The notes under the pieces were generated by a model. It worked only from the letters and a program-made list of their open reading frames with translations, had not been told where the DNA came from and searched no databases. A program made the position numbers and the translations under genes. Shown piece by piece: positions 18,176 through 27,043 of a stretch of DNA of 64,000 bases. The stretch spans positions 124,001 through 188,000 of the forward strand of contig NZ_ARXS01000006.1 in NCBI RefSeq assembly GCF_025532145.1, read 5' to 3'. The stretch is from Alloalcanivorax balearicus MACL04 (GTDB taxonomy: Bacteria > Pseudomonadota > Gammaproteobacteria > Pseudomonadales > Alcanivoracaceae). Positions within the stretch are counted from its first letter, which is position 1; each line of letters starts with the position of its first letter.

Positions 18176-18778
18176 GTGAAAAAATCGATTGTTAAAATAC
18201 CTGTTGTTCTGGCCGCTGTCGCGGCAACGCTGTCCCCGCTCGCCCATGCCGAGGATCCGCGCCTGCTGGTCGGCGGTTCGCTGATGCGTGACGAGAGTAA
18301 TCTGGATGAGGTGGTGGAGAGTATCGATCCGTTCATCCATGCCAGTGCGCCTGATGCCGAATGGGGGACGGACCTCTATGTGGGGGTCGCTTTCAATCAG
18401 TATTTCCAGGCTCGTTTCGGGCATCGCCTGTTCGGTGACTCCGAAACCCGGATTTACAGCGGCAAGATGGAGGTGGAAGCAGACGGGGTCTATGTCGCCC
18501 TGGACGGTCTGATGCCAGTGACGGAACGGTTGTCACTGGGGGGGACGCTCGGCATACAGAGTGTGGACGTCACCCTGAAAGTCAGCGATGGCTACAATGG
18601 CTTCAAGGATGATGACGATGCCCGTGATTTCTTCTACGGCTTGCGGCTGCAGTATCTGGTAACCGACCAGCTCGCGGTGACCGCGGCCTATCACCGCTAC
18701 AAGTTCGAGATCGACGCCAATGGCGTGGATGATCTGGAATACGACAGCGTGGGGATCGGTGCGCAGTACCGGTTCTAG
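18176..18778 (+). CDS. Outer-membrane beta-barrel protein
   Basis: About 200 residues from a GTG start that is preceded by ACGGAGGG 5 bases upstream. The longer in-frame start at 17984 lies inside the MFS gene and is rejected. The signal peptide (KKSIVKIPVVLAAVAATLSP then AHA-E) is clear. The mature chain has amphipathic strands (LLVGGSLMRDE, LYVGVAFNQYFQARFGHRL, YGLRLQYLVTDQLAVTAAYH) and ends VGIGAQYRF with the C-terminal phenylalanine of outer-membrane barrels. It resembles porin-like or OmpA/Opa-type small barrels. Substrate or role unknown. Confidence 0.78.
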   Translation: MKKSIVKIPVVLAAVAATLSPLAHAEDPRLLVGGSLMRDESNLDEVVESIDPFIHASAPDAEWGTDLYVGVAFNQYFQARFGHRLFGDSETRIYSGKMEVEADGVYVALDGLMPVTERLSLGGTLGIQSVDVTLKVSDGYNGFKDDDDARDFFYGLRLQYLVTDQLAVTAAYHRYKFEIDANGVDDLEYDSVGIGAQYRF

Positions 18779-18792
18779 GCATTACAGACCGG

Positions 18793-18884
18793 ACTACGAA
18801 GCCGCTGTGGGAGCTTGCCTGCAAGCGAATCTTTTCCCGAGAGCCGATTCGCTTGCAGGCAAGCTCCCACAGCGGCTTCGTAGT
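18793..18884. repeat. REP pair, perfect 39-base inverted repeat
   Basis: Arms 18793-18831 and 18846-18884 are exact reverse complements of 39 bases with a 14-base spacer. Each arm holds one TTGC/GCAA-type REP plus the flank ACTACGAAGCCGC. It sits between the convergent barrel gene and trmB and could act as a bidirectional terminator or transcript stabiliser. The absence of mismatches suggests recent insertion or gene conversion. Confidence 0.95.
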
Positions 18885-18902
18885 GACGTCCGAATACAGG
18901 GG

Positions 18903-19619
18903 TTATACCGCCTCGAACAACAAATCCCAGACGCCATGCCCGAGCCGCGCGCCGCGGCGCTCGAATTTGGTTTCCGGCCGCCACGCGGGGCGTTCGGAGA
19001 ACTGGCCGCTGCCGGCAAGATTGCGGAAGCCCGGCGTCTGGTTCATTACCGCCATCATCTGTTGCGCGTAGTCTTCCCAGTCGGTGGCCATGTGCAGCGT
19101 GCCGCCTTCCTTTAATTTGCCGCGCACCAGCGCCACCCACTCCGGTTGGACGATGCGGCGTTTGTGATGCTTCTTCTTGTGCCACGGGTCGGGAAAATAG
19201 AGTTGCACCCGTGACAGGCTGTGATCAGGGATGCACAGCGTGAGGATGTCCACCGCGTCATCGCAGTAGCTGCGCAGGTTGCTCAGACGCTGTTCCTCAA
19301 TCTCCATCAGCAGCGCGCCGACACCGGGCCGGTGCACTTCCACGCCAATAAAATCCTGCTCCGGGGCGGCCGCCGCCATGGTGGCGAGGGAATGGCCCAT
19401 GCCGTAGCCGATCTCCAGTACCCGGGGGGCGTCGCGGCCAAACACTGCTTCCGGTTCCAGCTGGCCGCCGGCACGTTCCAGGCCATAACGCGGCCACAGT
19501 GTTTCCAGGGCGTGACGCTGGCCGATGGTAAGACGACCTTCGCGCAGTACGAAACTGCGCACCTTGCGCATCACCTTACCGGTGACCGGGTCTTTGTCCT
19601 GGTTGATGAAGTCGAGCAT
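18903..19619 (-). CDS. trmB: tRNA (guanine-N7-)-methyltransferase
   Basis: 238 residues. The SAM-binding motif is [13 protein letters not shown] and the diagnostic TrmB motif is [14 protein letters not shown]. The tail ends [15 protein letters not shown], as in the family. TrmB makes m7G46 in the tRNA variable loop. N-terminal [14 protein letters not shown] also matches the family. It lies downstream of thiG on the same strand, separated by a REP pair. No strong ribosome-binding site precedes the ATG at 19619. Confidence 0.96.
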   Translation of the reverse strand: MLDFINQDKDPVTGKVMRKVRSFVLREGRLTIGQRHALETLWPRYGLERAGGQLEPEAVFGRDAPRVLEIGYGMGHSLATMAAAAPEQDFIGVEVHRPGVGALLMEIEEQRLSNLRSYCDDAVDILTLCIPDHSLSRVQLYFPDPWHKKKHHKRRIVQPEWVALVRGKLKEGGTLHMATDWEDYAQQMMAVMNQTPGFRNLAGSGQFSERPAWRPETKFERRGARLGHGVWDLLFEAV

Positions 19620-19672
19620 GGCACCGGTCTTGATGGAGTCGGGGGGCGGGGATTGTAGCAGAGCCTGCAGGC

Positions 19673-19747
19673 TGATTCGCTGCCAAGGCAGCTTCCCACA
19701 GGGAGGAGCTACGGAGCCGCTGTGGGAAGCTGCCTTGGCAGCGAATT
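19673..19747. repeat. REP pair, CTGCC/GGCAG stem type
   Basis: Facing units GATTCGCTGCCAAGGCAGCT (then TCCCACAG) and its mirror CTGTGGGAAGCTGCCTTGGC (then AGCGAATT). The inner stem CTGCC-TT-GGCAG is unique to this locus, while the conserved ends are kept. It separates thiG from trmB. Confidence 0.92.
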
Positions 19748-19754
19748 CTTTGTT

Positions 19755-20534
19755 TTACCGGCTCACGCCATCCAGCGGCGAGGACGCGGCGGCATAGGCC
19801 TTGCGTGGCATGCGGCCGGCCAGGAACGATTCGCGGCCGGCTTCGATGGCCTTGCGCATGGCCGAGGCCATCAGGATCGGCTTGTTCGCATGGGCCACGG
19901 CGGAGTTCAGCAGCACACCGTCACAACCCAGCTCCATGGCGATGGCGGCGTCGGAAGCGGTGCCCACCCCGGCATCGACGATGATCGGGACTTCCGCCTC
20001 TTCCAGGATCAGGCGAATGTTGTGCGGATTGAGAATGCCGAGGCCGGAACCGATCAGCGAGCCCAGCGGCATCACCGCCACGCAGCCCATGGACTCCAGT
20101 TCCTTGGCCACGATCGGGTCGTCGTTGGTGTACACCATCACCTTGAAGCCGTCGTCCACCAGGGTCTGGGCGGCTTTCAGGGTGTGGGTGATATTCGGAT
20201 AAAGGGTTTTCTGATCGCCCAGCACTTCCAGCTTCACCAGATCATGGCCGTCCAGCAGTTCCCGCGCCAGCTTGCAGGTGCGCACCGCGTCCTCGGCGTT
20301 GAAGCAGCCGGCGGTGTTGGGAAGGATGGTGTATTTGTCCGGGCTGACGAAGTCCAGCAGATTGGGTTCGTCGGCGTTCTGCCCAATATTGGTACGGCGA
20401 ATCGCCACGGTGACGATTTGCGCGCCGCTCTCCTCGATGGCCGATCGGGTCTCCTCGAAATCCTTGTACTTGCCGGTGCCGATCAGCAGCCGGGAGGAAT
20501 AGGTTTTTCCTGCGATATCGAGTAGGTCGGACAT
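19755..20534 (-). CDS. thiG: Thiazole synthase ThiG
   Basis: 259 residues, TIM-barrel. The catalytic lysine that forms an imine with deoxyxylulose phosphate is in LVKLEVLGD (near residue 96). Glycine-rich phosphate-binding segments occur in [11 protein letters not shown] and [11 protein letters not shown]. ThiG makes the thiazole phosphate of thiamine using sulfur from ThiS thiocarboxylate and dehydroglycine. A GAGG ribosome-binding site precedes the ATG. It directly follows thiS. I see no TPP riboswitch upstream of the thiS-thiG pair. Confidence 0.97.
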   Translation of the reverse strand: MSDLLDIAGKTYSSRLLIGTGKYKDFEETRSAIEESGAQIVTVAIRRTNIGQNADEPNLLDFVSPDKYTILPNTAGCFNAEDAVRTCKLARELLDGHDLVKLEVLGDQKTLYPNITHTLKAAQTLVDDGFKVMVYTNDDPIVAKELESMGCVAVMPLGSLIGSGLGILNPHNIRLILEEAEVPIIVDAGVGTASDAAIAMELGCDGVLLNSAVAHANKPILMASAMRKAIEAGRESFLAGRMPRKAYAAASSPLDGVSR

Positions 20535-20585
20535 GATGGCCTCGGGTTGAGATTGGTGGGTTAAGGAGAAGGGTGAGACGGAGGC

Positions 20586-20789
20586 TCACCCGCCCCCAAT
20601 GGCGTGCACGATTTCCACGACATCCCCGTCGCGCAGCACATGATCGGCATGGGCGCTCTTGGGGACGATATCCCGGTTCACTTCCACCGCCAGTCGTCGC
20701 CCGCTCAGGTTCAGGGCCTGAACCAGATCGGCCACGGTGCGGCCGGAAAGGGAAAAGGGTTCGCCGTTAACGGTCAGGGTGGTCATCAT
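20586..20789 (-). CDS. thiS: Sulfur-carrier protein ThiS
   Basis: A 67-residue ubiquitin-like protein ending VVEIVHAIGGG. The C-terminal Gly-Gly end is adenylated and thiocarboxylated to carry sulfur to ThiG. Two ATGs stand at 20789 and 20786; the shorter gives MTTLTVNGEPF, a typical ThiS start. It begins immediately after the DUF423 stop, with no spacer, so translation is probably coupled, and thiG follows 51 bases later. One extra terminal Gly compared with the minimal GG end is noted. Confidence 0.95.
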   Translation of the reverse strand: MMTTLTVNGEPFSLSGRTVADLVQALNLSGRRLAVEVNRDIVPKSAHADHVLRDGDVVEIVHAIGGG

Positions 20790-21161
20790 TCAATCCACGG
20801 AACGGAATAAAGCCCAGGCCAGCATCAGCCAGCCCACGATCAGGGCCACACCGCCAAGGGGTGTGATCGCGCCCAGCCAGCGTTGGCCGCTGAGCACCAG
20901 TACATACAGGCTACCACTGAACACCACCATGCCGGCAAACATCACCCAGCCGGCGGTGACGGCGCCGCCGGCGGAGAATTGACGGGCCAGCAGGCCGGTC
21001 AGCAGCAGGGCCAGAGCATGGTAGAAATGGTATTGGCTGGCGGTCTCCCAGATGGCCAGATCGGCGGGGCTGACCCGCGCCTTGAGACCGTGAGCGCCGA
21101 ACGCGCCCAGCATCACCGCGAGGGCACCGTTGAGCGCGCCGAGAGTGAGTAACGCATTCAT
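20790..21161 (-). CDS. DUF423 small membrane protein (YgdD family)
   Basis: 123 residues with four predicted membrane helices and the family-typical start ALLTLGALNGALAVMLGAFGAHGLK. Conserved among proteobacteria, with no firmly established function. It ends directly against thiS, so the three genes DUF423-thiS-thiG probably form one transcript. Downstream of rpoH and its putative terminator. Confidence 0.9.
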   Translation of the reverse strand: MNALLTLGALNGALAVMLGAFGAHGLKARVSPADLAIWETASQYHFYHALALLLTGLLARQFSAGGAVTAGWVMFAGMVVFSGSLYVLVLSGQRWLGAITPLGGVALIVGWLMLAWALFRSVD

Positions 21162-21237
21162 TGAGAGTCGTCCCTCATGCGTGGATGATCGGGAGAGTGT
21201 CGCCGGGTAGCGGGAAAACGCCGGAATTATAACGCAA

Positions 21238-21257
21238 ACGCCACCCGGAGGTGGCGT
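21238..21257 (-). terminator. Stem-loop, candidate intrinsic terminator of rpoH
   Basis: ACGCCACC-4-GGTGGCGT forms a perfect 8-base-pair stem. Read on the minus strand it is followed by TTGCGTTATAATTCC, only moderately T-rich. It lies about 70 bases after the rpoH stop and before the DUF423 start. Confidence 0.5.
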
Positions 21258-21329
21258 GCAAAAGGCAGAAAAGCAAACAAAGCAAAAGTAACAAAAACAA
21301 AATCAGCGCATTACGGGTTCGTGCAACGA

Positions 21330-22193
21330 TCAGGCAGCAATGGCGTTACGCAGCTTCTTGATCGCGTTGTTCTCCAACTGGCGGATCCGCTCGGCGGACA
21401 CGCCGTACTCATCAGCCAGTTCCTGCAGGGTGGACTTGCTGTCCGCCAACCAGCGGCGCTCGAGAATATCGCGGCTGCGATCATCCAGCGCCAACAGGGC
21501 GGAGCCCAGTTTGCGGGAATTCCGGTCCTGATCGTCCTGCTCGGCGAGCAGCTCAGCGGGGTCGCTGTTGTCGCTGTGCAGGTACGCGGCCGGTGACGGA
21601 ATGGTGTTGTCCTCATCGTCATTGATGGGACCGTCGAAGCTGGCGTCATAGGCGCCCAGCCGACCTTCCATTTCCTTCACCTGTTCCGGGGTCACTCCCA
21701 GATCATCGGCCACCCGGGCGGCTTCTTCCGGCGTCAACCGGCCCAGACGTTTCTTCTGACCACGCAGGTTGAAGAAAAGTTTCCGTTGGGCCTTGGTGGT
21801 GGCCACTTTGACGATGCGCCAGTTACGGATCACGTATTCGTGAATTTCCGCCTTGATCCAGTGCACCGCGAAGCTGACCAGGCGCACGCCTTTGGCCGGA
21901 TCAAAGCGTTTCACCGCCTTCATCAGGCCCACGTTGCCTTCCTGGATCAGATCACCCAGCGGCAGACCGTAGCCGGTGTAGCTGCGTGCGATATGCACGA
22001 CAAAGCGCAGGTGGGCCAGTACCAGATTGCGGGCGGCATCCAGGTCTTCCTGAAAGTACAACCGCTCCGCCAGTACCCGCTCTTCCTCGGCACTGAGCAC
22101 CGGCACGGCGTTGACCGCGCGGATATAAGCGTCCAGGTCATGACCCGGTACCGCCAGCGGCATGGCCTGTGCACGTTGCAGTTGTGTGTTCAT
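21330..22193 (-). CDS. rpoH: RNA polymerase heat-shock sigma factor RpoH (sigma-32)
   Basis: 287 residues. Region 2 is clear ([43 protein letters not shown]). The sigma-32-specific RpoH box QRKLFFNLR is present near residue 135, and region 4 closes with [18 protein letters not shown]. It directs polymerase to chaperone and protease promoters. The ATG at 22193 with an AGAAGGG ribosome-binding site was chosen over the longer 22232 start. A perfect CIRCE operator lies 31-61 bases upstream. ftsX-ftsE-ftsY follow upstream on the same strand, as in Pseudomonas. Confidence 0.97.
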   Translation of the reverse strand: MNTQLQRAQAMPLAVPGHDLDAYIRAVNAVPVLSAEEERVLAERLYFQEDLDAARNLVLAHLRFVVHIARSYTGYGLPLGDLIQEGNVGLMKAVKRFDPAKGVRLVSFAVHWIKAEIHEYVIRNWRIVKVATTKAQRKLFFNLRGQKKRLGRLTPEEAARVADDLGVTPEQVKEMEGRLGAYDASFDGPINDDEDNTIPSPAAYLHSDNSDPAELLAEQDDQDRNSRKLGSALLALDDRSRDILERRWLADSKSTLQELADEYGVSAERIRQLENNAIKKLRNAIAA

Positions 22194-22223
22194 GTATCCC
22201 TTCTCCCTTTTGGATGGGAAAGA

Positions 22224-22254
22224 TATTAGCACTCGCTCCCTATGAGTGCTAATA
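22224..22254 (-). promoter_or_regulatory. CIRCE operator (HrcA-binding site) upstream of rpoH
   Basis: TTAGCACTC, exactly nine bases, GAGTGCTAA, the textbook CIRCE consensus, at 22226-22252. The arms extend to 11 complementary bases each. On the minus strand TTAGCA and TAATAT, 18 bases apart, could be -35 and -10 elements, which would place the operator over the promoter. Known CIRCE sites bind the repressor HrcA; none of the genes here is hrcA. Confidence 0.93.
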
Positions 22255-22398
22255 GGGGTTTTGGTTCCCCGTTATCGTCGGAATCAATAATGATCCCGCT
22301 CTCCCCATCGGACCCCGATCTGGATCAATGATTCCATGGTTGGGTGACGAATCGATGTAACGGGAGGTAAAAAAGCAGGATCGCGAATTCGGATATGG

Positions 22399-22490
22399 CT
22401 ACGAAGCCGCTGTGGGAGCTTGCCTGCAAGCGAATGTCTTGGCCCGCAAGAGCAATTCGCTTGCAGGCAAGCTCCCACAGTGGCTTCGCG
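22399..22490. repeat. REP pair, TTGC/GCAA type
   Basis: Facing units with outer flanks GCTACGAAGCCGC and its near mirror, around a spacer GTCTTGGCCCGCAAGAGC. One arm carries AGTGGCTTCG instead of AGCGGCTTCG. Located between ftsX and the rpoH promoter region. Confidence 0.92.
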
Positions 22491-22515
22491 AAGCGCTCAC
22501 AAGCTGCGATCCCCC

Positions 22516-23490
22516 CTAGAACTGCGGCTCGATCTCGCCCAGATGTCGGCTCACTGCCAGCCAGGCGCCGAGCAGGCCCAGGGCGCCACTGAACAGCGGC
22601 AGGATCAGCGCGGTTGCCGGGGACATCCCGGTGAGCGAATACTCACTTTTGTACAGATCCAGCAACTGATTGACCGGGCCGCCCAGCCACCACAGGGCGG
22701 TGCCGACCAGGATCAGCGCCCCCAGCCCGCCGGCGAAACCGCAGCAGAAGCCGCTATAAAGGAAGGGGCGGCGGACAAAGCCGTCGGTGCCGCCGACGAT
22801 CTTGATCACCACGATCTCCTCGCGGCGGCTCTCGATGGCCAGTCGTACCGTATTCACCACCACCAGCACCACGGCGGCGGCCAGGGCCAGAGTCAGCACC
22901 CCGATCAGGCGCTGCCCCAGCTCGATAATGGCATGCAGGCGCCGCACCCAGGCCACATCCAGCTGCGCCAGATCCACTTCCGGCACCTTCGACAGGCGTT
23001 GCTGCAGGGCCTCCAGCGCCGCCGGCTCGTTGTTGGACGGGAACACCACGATCAGCGGCGGCAGCGGGTTGTCCGGCAGGGCTTCGAGCACGTCGCCGAA
23101 GCCGGATTGCTCACGGAACTCATCCAGCGCCTGCTGGCGGGTGATCACTTCGGTGTCCGCCACGCCGTCCAGGCCTGCCCAATCCTTGGCCAGAGCCCGT
23201 TGCCGCTCCTCCTTGATATCCATCTTCAGAAAGACGGACAGATGGGCGCGGCCATCCCAGCCCTGGGTGATGACCCGGGCGTTGTCCAGCAGCACCGACA
23301 GACCGGTGGGCAGAGCCAGGGCGATGGCGATCACCAGGATGGTGAGCAGGGTGCTGCCGGGAGTACCACGCATACGCCCCAGGGCATCCGCCAGTGAGTC
23401 CCGGTGATGATGGCGCCAGGCGGTGAAGTGATCGCCCAGGGAAGTGCGGGCGCTGCGCGCGCCGGCTGGGCGTTTCGGGTTACGCGCCAT
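22516..23490 (-). CDS. ftsX: Cell-division protein FtsX
   Basis: About 324 residues. A basic cytoplasmic N terminus (MARNPKRPAGARSAR) is followed by a first membrane helix (LLTILVIAIALALPTGLSVLL), a periplasmic domain and three C-terminal helices. FtsX with FtsE forms the ABC-like complex that activates septal peptidoglycan hydrolases. The ATG at 23490, with GGGAG 6 bases upstream, overlaps the ftsE end by 11 bases; the longer start at 23529 lies deeper inside ftsE. Residues FLKMDI and LPDNPLPPLIVVF are family features. Confidence 0.93.
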   Translation of the reverse strand: MARNPKRPAGARSARTSLGDHFTAWRHHHRDSLADALGRMRGTPGSTLLTILVIAIALALPTGLSVLLDNARVITQGWDGRAHLSVFLKMDIKEERQRALAKDWAGLDGVADTEVITRQQALDEFREQSGFGDVLEALPDNPLPPLIVVFPSNNEPAALEALQQRLSKVPEVDLAQLDVAWVRRLHAIIELGQRLIGVLTLALAAAVVLVVVNTVRLAIESRREEIVVIKIVGGTDGFVRRPFLYSGFCCGFAGGLGALILVGTALWWLGGPVNQLLDLYKSEYSLTGMSPATALILPLFSGALGLLGAWLAVSRHLGEIEPQF

Positions 23491-24181
23491 ACCAGTCTCC
23501 CGCAGTCGGAGTGGCGCTCTCGACGCCATCGTGAATCAGGTTGCCTTCGCGCAGAGTCAGCAGGCGGTGGCGGTAGCGGGCGATCAGTGACAGGTCGTGG
23601 GTGGCGATCAAAACCGCCACGCCGACCCGGGCGAAGTCGTGGAACAGGTCCATGATCTCCGCGGACAGGGCCGGGTCCAGGTTACCGGTGGGTTCGTCGG
23701 CCAGCAGCAGCGGCGGTTTGTTGACCACCGCCCGGGCGATGCCCACCCGCTGCTGTTCGCCGCCGGAGAGCATGATCGGATTCTGCTTTTCCTTGCTGAG
23801 CAGGCCCACCTTGTCGAGGGCGGCGCGCACCCGTTTGCCGATATCCGCCTTGGGGAAACCGGCGATCACCAGCGGCAGGGCCACGTTGTCGAACACGCTG
23901 CGATCGAACAGCAACTGGTGGTTCTGGTGGACCATGCCGATCTTGCGGCGCAGCAGGGGGATATGGCGGTTGCCGAATCCATTCAGGTTTTGCCGGCCGA
24001 CCAGGATCTGCCCCTGGGTCGGGCGCTCGATCATCATGATCAACTTGAGCAGGGTCGATTTGCCGGCGCCGGAATGGCCGGTAAGAAAGGTGAGCTGCCC
24101 CGCGGGCAACTCGAACGACACCCTGCGCAGGGCGTCCTTGCCACTGGCGTAGCGCTTGCTGACCCGGTCGAATTTGATCAT
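23480..24181 (-). CDS. ftsE: Cell-division ATP-binding protein FtsE
   Basis: 233 residues, ABC ATPase. Walker A is GHSGAGKST, signature LSGGEQQRVGIARA, Walker B LLLADEPTGNLD and the H-loop ATHD. The N terminus MIKFDRVSKRYASGKDAL is typical of FtsE. It acts with FtsX at the divisome. The gene is followed by the overlapping ftsX and preceded by ftsY 37 bases upstream, the conserved ftsY-ftsE-ftsX-rpoH order. Confidence 0.97.
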   Translation of the reverse strand: MIKFDRVSKRYASGKDALRRVSFELPAGQLTFLTGHSGAGKSTLLKLIMMIERPTQGQILVGRQNLNGFGNRHIPLLRRKIGMVHQNHQLLFDRSVFDNVALPLVIAGFPKADIGKRVRAALDKVGLLSKEKQNPIMLSGGEQQRVGIARAVVNKPPLLLADEPTGNLDPALSAEIMDLFHDFARVGVAVLIATHDLSLIARYRHRLLTLREGNLIHDGVESATPTAGDWYGA

Positions 24182-24218
24182 GGATGCTGGTCTCGTTGAG
24201 CGTGCTGGGGAGCTTCGA

Positions 24219-25421
24219 TCAGGAGGTCACGTCCTCGAACAGGGCCTGCACGAATTCCTCGGCGTTGAAGGGCCGCAGATCCTCCAGGCGTTCACCGACA
24301 CCAATGAAGCGGATCGGCAGACCGGTGCGTTTGGCCAGAGCGAACAGGATACCGCCTTTGGCGGTGCCATCCAGTTTGGTCAGCACCAGGCCGGTGACGC
24401 CGGCGGTCTCACGGAATTCCAGGGCCTGGTTGATGGCGTTCTGGCCGGTACCGGCGTCCAGCACCAGCAGCACCTCGTGGGGCGCTTCCGGGGACAGCTT
24501 CTTCATCACCCGGGTGACCTTGGACAGTTCTTCCATCAGGTTGCCGCGAGTATGCAGGCGGCCGGCGGTATCGGCGATCAGCACATCCGCCTGGCGGGAC
24601 TGGGCGGCCTGTACCGCGTCATAGATGACGCTGGCGGAGTCGGCGCCGGTATGCTGTGCCACCACCGGAATATCATTGCGCTCGCCCCATACCTGCAATT
24701 GCTCCACGGCGGCGGCGCGGAAGGTGTCGCCGGCGGCCAGCATCACGTTGCGGCCCTCCGCCTTGAAGCGGCAAGCCAGCTTGCCGATGGTGGTGGTCTT
24801 GCCGACGCCGTTCACGCCCACCATCAGGATCACGTAGGGTTTGTGCCCGCCGTCGATGGCCAGCGGCTGATCCACCGGCACCAGCAGCTTGCGCAGCTCT
24901 TCCTGCAGCGCCTCGTAGAGGGCGTCGGCGTCCACCAGTTCCTGGCGGCCGACGCGCTCGGTCAGTGCCTGGATAATGACGTCGGTGGCTTCCACGCCGA
25001 CGTCCGCCACCAGCAGCTGGGTCTCGATTTCCTCGAAGATCTCGTCGTCGATCTCCTTGGCGCCGACCAGCAGGTCCGCCAGGCCCTTGCCCAGATTCTT
25101 GCTGGTCTTGCTCATGCCCGCCTTCATGCGGGCCCAGAAACCGGCGTTGTCTTCTTCGGTCGGTTCTGGCGCGGCGGCCAGGGGGTCGGGTATGGCCGGG
25201 GGCTGCTCTTTTTCCCCATTTTCCACCGGCGCCGGAGCGGCTTCGGTCTGCTCCACCGGAGCAGCGGCGGGGGCCGGCTCGCTGGACTCTGTCTCGTCCG
25301 CGGAGGGTTCGGCCGGGGCCGCTTCCTCGCGGTCGCGGCGGAACATGCGCGAGAAGAAACCGCCTTTCTTTTGCTCCTTCTCGGCAGGGTTATCGTCGTC
25401 GCGGGAAACTTCGTCGTTCAT
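24219..25421 (-). CDS. ftsY: Signal-recognition-particle receptor FtsY
   Basis: 400 residues. The N-terminal third is acidic and Pro/Ala/Glu-rich (the membrane-associated A region). The NG GTPase domain follows with GVNGVGKTTTIGKLA (G1), DTFRAAAVEQL (G2), DTAGRLHT (G3), TKLDGTAKGG (G4) and FIGVGERLEDLRPF at the end. FtsY docks SRP-ribosome complexes to SecYEG. It heads the ftsYEX cluster and is divergent from the M16 peptidase operon. Confidence 0.97.
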   Translation of the reverse strand: MNDEVSRDDDNPAEKEQKKGGFFSRMFRRDREEAAPAEPSADETESSEPAPAAAPVEQTEAAPAPVENGEKEQPPAIPDPLAAAPEPTEEDNAGFWARMKAGMSKTSKNLGKGLADLLVGAKEIDDEIFEEIETQLLVADVGVEATDVIIQALTERVGRQELVDADALYEALQEELRKLLVPVDQPLAIDGGHKPYVILMVGVNGVGKTTTIGKLACRFKAEGRNVMLAAGDTFRAAAVEQLQVWGERNDIPVVAQHTGADSASVIYDAVQAAQSRQADVLIADTAGRLHTRGNLMEELSKVTRVMKKLSPEAPHEVLLVLDAGTGQNAINQALEFRETAGVTGLVLTKLDGTAKGGILFALAKRTGLPIRFIGVGERLEDLRPFNAEEFVQALFEDVTS

Positions 25422-25678
25422 GATCAGTCGTATCCATCGGGTTGTCCGGCTGAGGCCGGAAGAACCCGCCCTGGTGGCGGATTCGGAAAAAGCGCCGCCC
25501 GCGTTGGCGGGCGAGCGGGTATCCTACCACTGTCGCGGAGCCTGTTCATGGCCTATGCGACGCCACCGTGAACGCGGTACGGCGGCTGCTGCCCAACCGG
25601 CCGTTGGCAAAAAGGGGGGAGCCGGTGCGCCGACGGCGCGGGTCCGGCATTTCCGATCAGAGCATGAGAGGACGTTTG
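25422..25678. other. Divergent gap between ftsY and the M16 operon
   Basis: It must hold promoters for both directions. Several GC stem-loops are visible: CGCCCGC-4-GCGGGCG at 25496-25513, CCGGC-4-GCCGG near 25447, and an imperfect stem around GCGCCGACGGCGC near 25628. An in-frame extension of the M16 gene back to 25568 is arginine-rich low-complexity translation and is not believed. Confidence 0.5.
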
Positions 25679-27043
25679 ATGAGAATCCTGGTGGTAGCGT
25701 TAGTGCTGGGGATGCTGTCATCCCTGGCCCGGGCGGAGTTACCGACCCACGAATTCAGCCTGGATAACGGTCTGCGCGTGCTGGTGCGGGAGGACCACCG
25801 GGCGCCGGTGATCACCGTGATGATCTGGTTCAAGGCGGGCAGCATCGACGAGGCTCCCCATGAAACCGGGCTGGCCCATTTACTCGAGCATATGATGTTC
25901 AAAGGCACCAAACATCTGGGGCCGGGAGAATACTCACGGATCGTGGCCCGCTTTGGCGGCAGTGACAATGCCTTCACCAGTTACGATTACACCGCTTACT
26001 TCCAGCAGTATGAGTCCTCGCGGCTGCCCTTGGCGCTGGAGCTGGAAGCGGAGCGCCTGAAGAACCTGGAGATCGACGACCAGGAGTTCCATCGCGAGCT
26101 GCAGGTGGTGATGGAGGAGCGCCGGCAGCGCACCGACGATAACCCCAATGCTCTGGCCTGGGAGAAATTCCAGGCGGTGGCGCGACCGGGCACCGGCTAC
26201 GCTCACCCGATCATCGGCTGGCGCGACCTGCTGGCCCAACTGCAACCGGAGCAGGCACGCAGCTGGTTCCAGCGCTACTACGTGCCGGCCAACGCCACCC
26301 TGGTGATTGCCGGCGACGTTACCGAGGAACAGGTGCGGCCGCTGGTGGAGCGCTTCTTCGCTAAGCTGCCGGCCGGGGAGACGCCGCCACGACCGAAACT
26401 CAGTCTGGAGCCGCCCGCCGGAGAACGGCGCCTGTCCCTGCACCTGCCGGTGAAAGTGCCGGCCCTTTACATGACCTATAACGTGCCGTCGCTGACCACC
26501 GCCGAGGACAAGAAAGCGTTCTATACCCTGACCATGCTGGCCGGAGTTCTGGATGGCGGCCTCAGTGCCCGCATCGAGACGGAGCTGGTGCGGGGGCAAC
26601 GTCTGGCCGCCGGCGCCGGCGCCGGTTACAGCGGTTTGCAGCGGGGCAGCGGGACCTTCACCTTCACCGCCACGCCCAATCCGGACGTGACTCTGGAGCA
26701 GTTGGAACAGGCCTTGCTGGATCAGGTCCGCGCTCTGGCCGAAACGCCGCCCAGTGCACAGGAAATGGAACGGGTGCGCGCCAGTGTCACCGCCAGCCAG
26801 GTGTATCAGCGGGATTCGGTGATGGGCCAGGCCATGGAACTGGGCATGCTGAGCACGCTGGGCCTGGATTGGCGTCTGGCCGGCGAGTTCGAGGCCAATC
26901 TCGCCAAGGTTACCGCCGAGGACGTACGGGACGCCGCCCGCCGGTGGCTGGTGGATGAACGTCTCACCACCGCCCTTGTTTTGCCAGAGAAGGAGCTGCC
27001 TGAGACGACGCAGCCAGAGAATGCACAGCCGGAGGCACAATAA
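25679..27043 (+). CDS. M16 zinc peptidase, active subunit (exported)
   Basis: 454 residues with a signal peptide (MRILVVALVLGMLSSLARA). The inverted zinc motif HLLEH is in ETGLAHLLEHMMFKGT near residue 61, and the downstream glutamate that completes the site is expected in the ELQVVMEERRQR region. Two M16 half-domains follow. Such enzymes degrade peptides in the periplasm. The ATG at 25679 with AGGA 6 bases before it gives the signal peptide; alternatives at 25664 or 25568 do not. The stop overlaps the next start (TAATG). The pair resembles PA0372-PA0371 of Pseudomonas. Confidence 0.92.
   Translation: MRILVVALVLGMLSSLARAELPTHEFSLDNGLRVLVREDHRAPVITVMIWFKAGSIDEAPHETGLAHLLEHMMFKGTKHLGPGEYSRIVARFGGSDNAFTSYDYTAYFQQYESSRLPLALELEAERLKNLEIDDQEFHRELQVVMEERRQRTDDNPNALAWEKFQAVARPGTGYAHPIIGWRDLLAQLQPEQARSWFQRYYVPANATLVIAGDVTEEQVRPLVERFFAKLPAGETPPRPKLSLEPPAGERRLSLHLPVKVPALYMTYNVPSLTTAEDKKAFYTLTMLAGVLDGGLSARIETELVRGQRLAAGAGAGYSGLQRGSGTFTFTATPNPDVTLEQLEQALLDQVRALAETPPSAQEMERVRASVTASQVYQRDSVMGQAMELGMLSTLGLDWRLAGEFEANLAKVTAEDVRDAARRWLVDERLTTALVLPEKELPETTQPENAQPEAQ

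Noticed and set aside
21226-21231. TATAAT on the minus strand before DUF423 as a promoter
   Set aside because: No -35-like hexamer at 16-18 bases; the position overlaps the tail of the rpoH terminator candidate.
20535-21329. TPP riboswitch for thiS-thiG
   Set aside because: No CTGAGA-type thi-box was found; the genes follow DUF423 directly.
24156-25571. 471-codon open frame opposite ftsY
   Set aside because: An antisense shadow with low-complexity Gly/His/Gln composition and no signal or domain.
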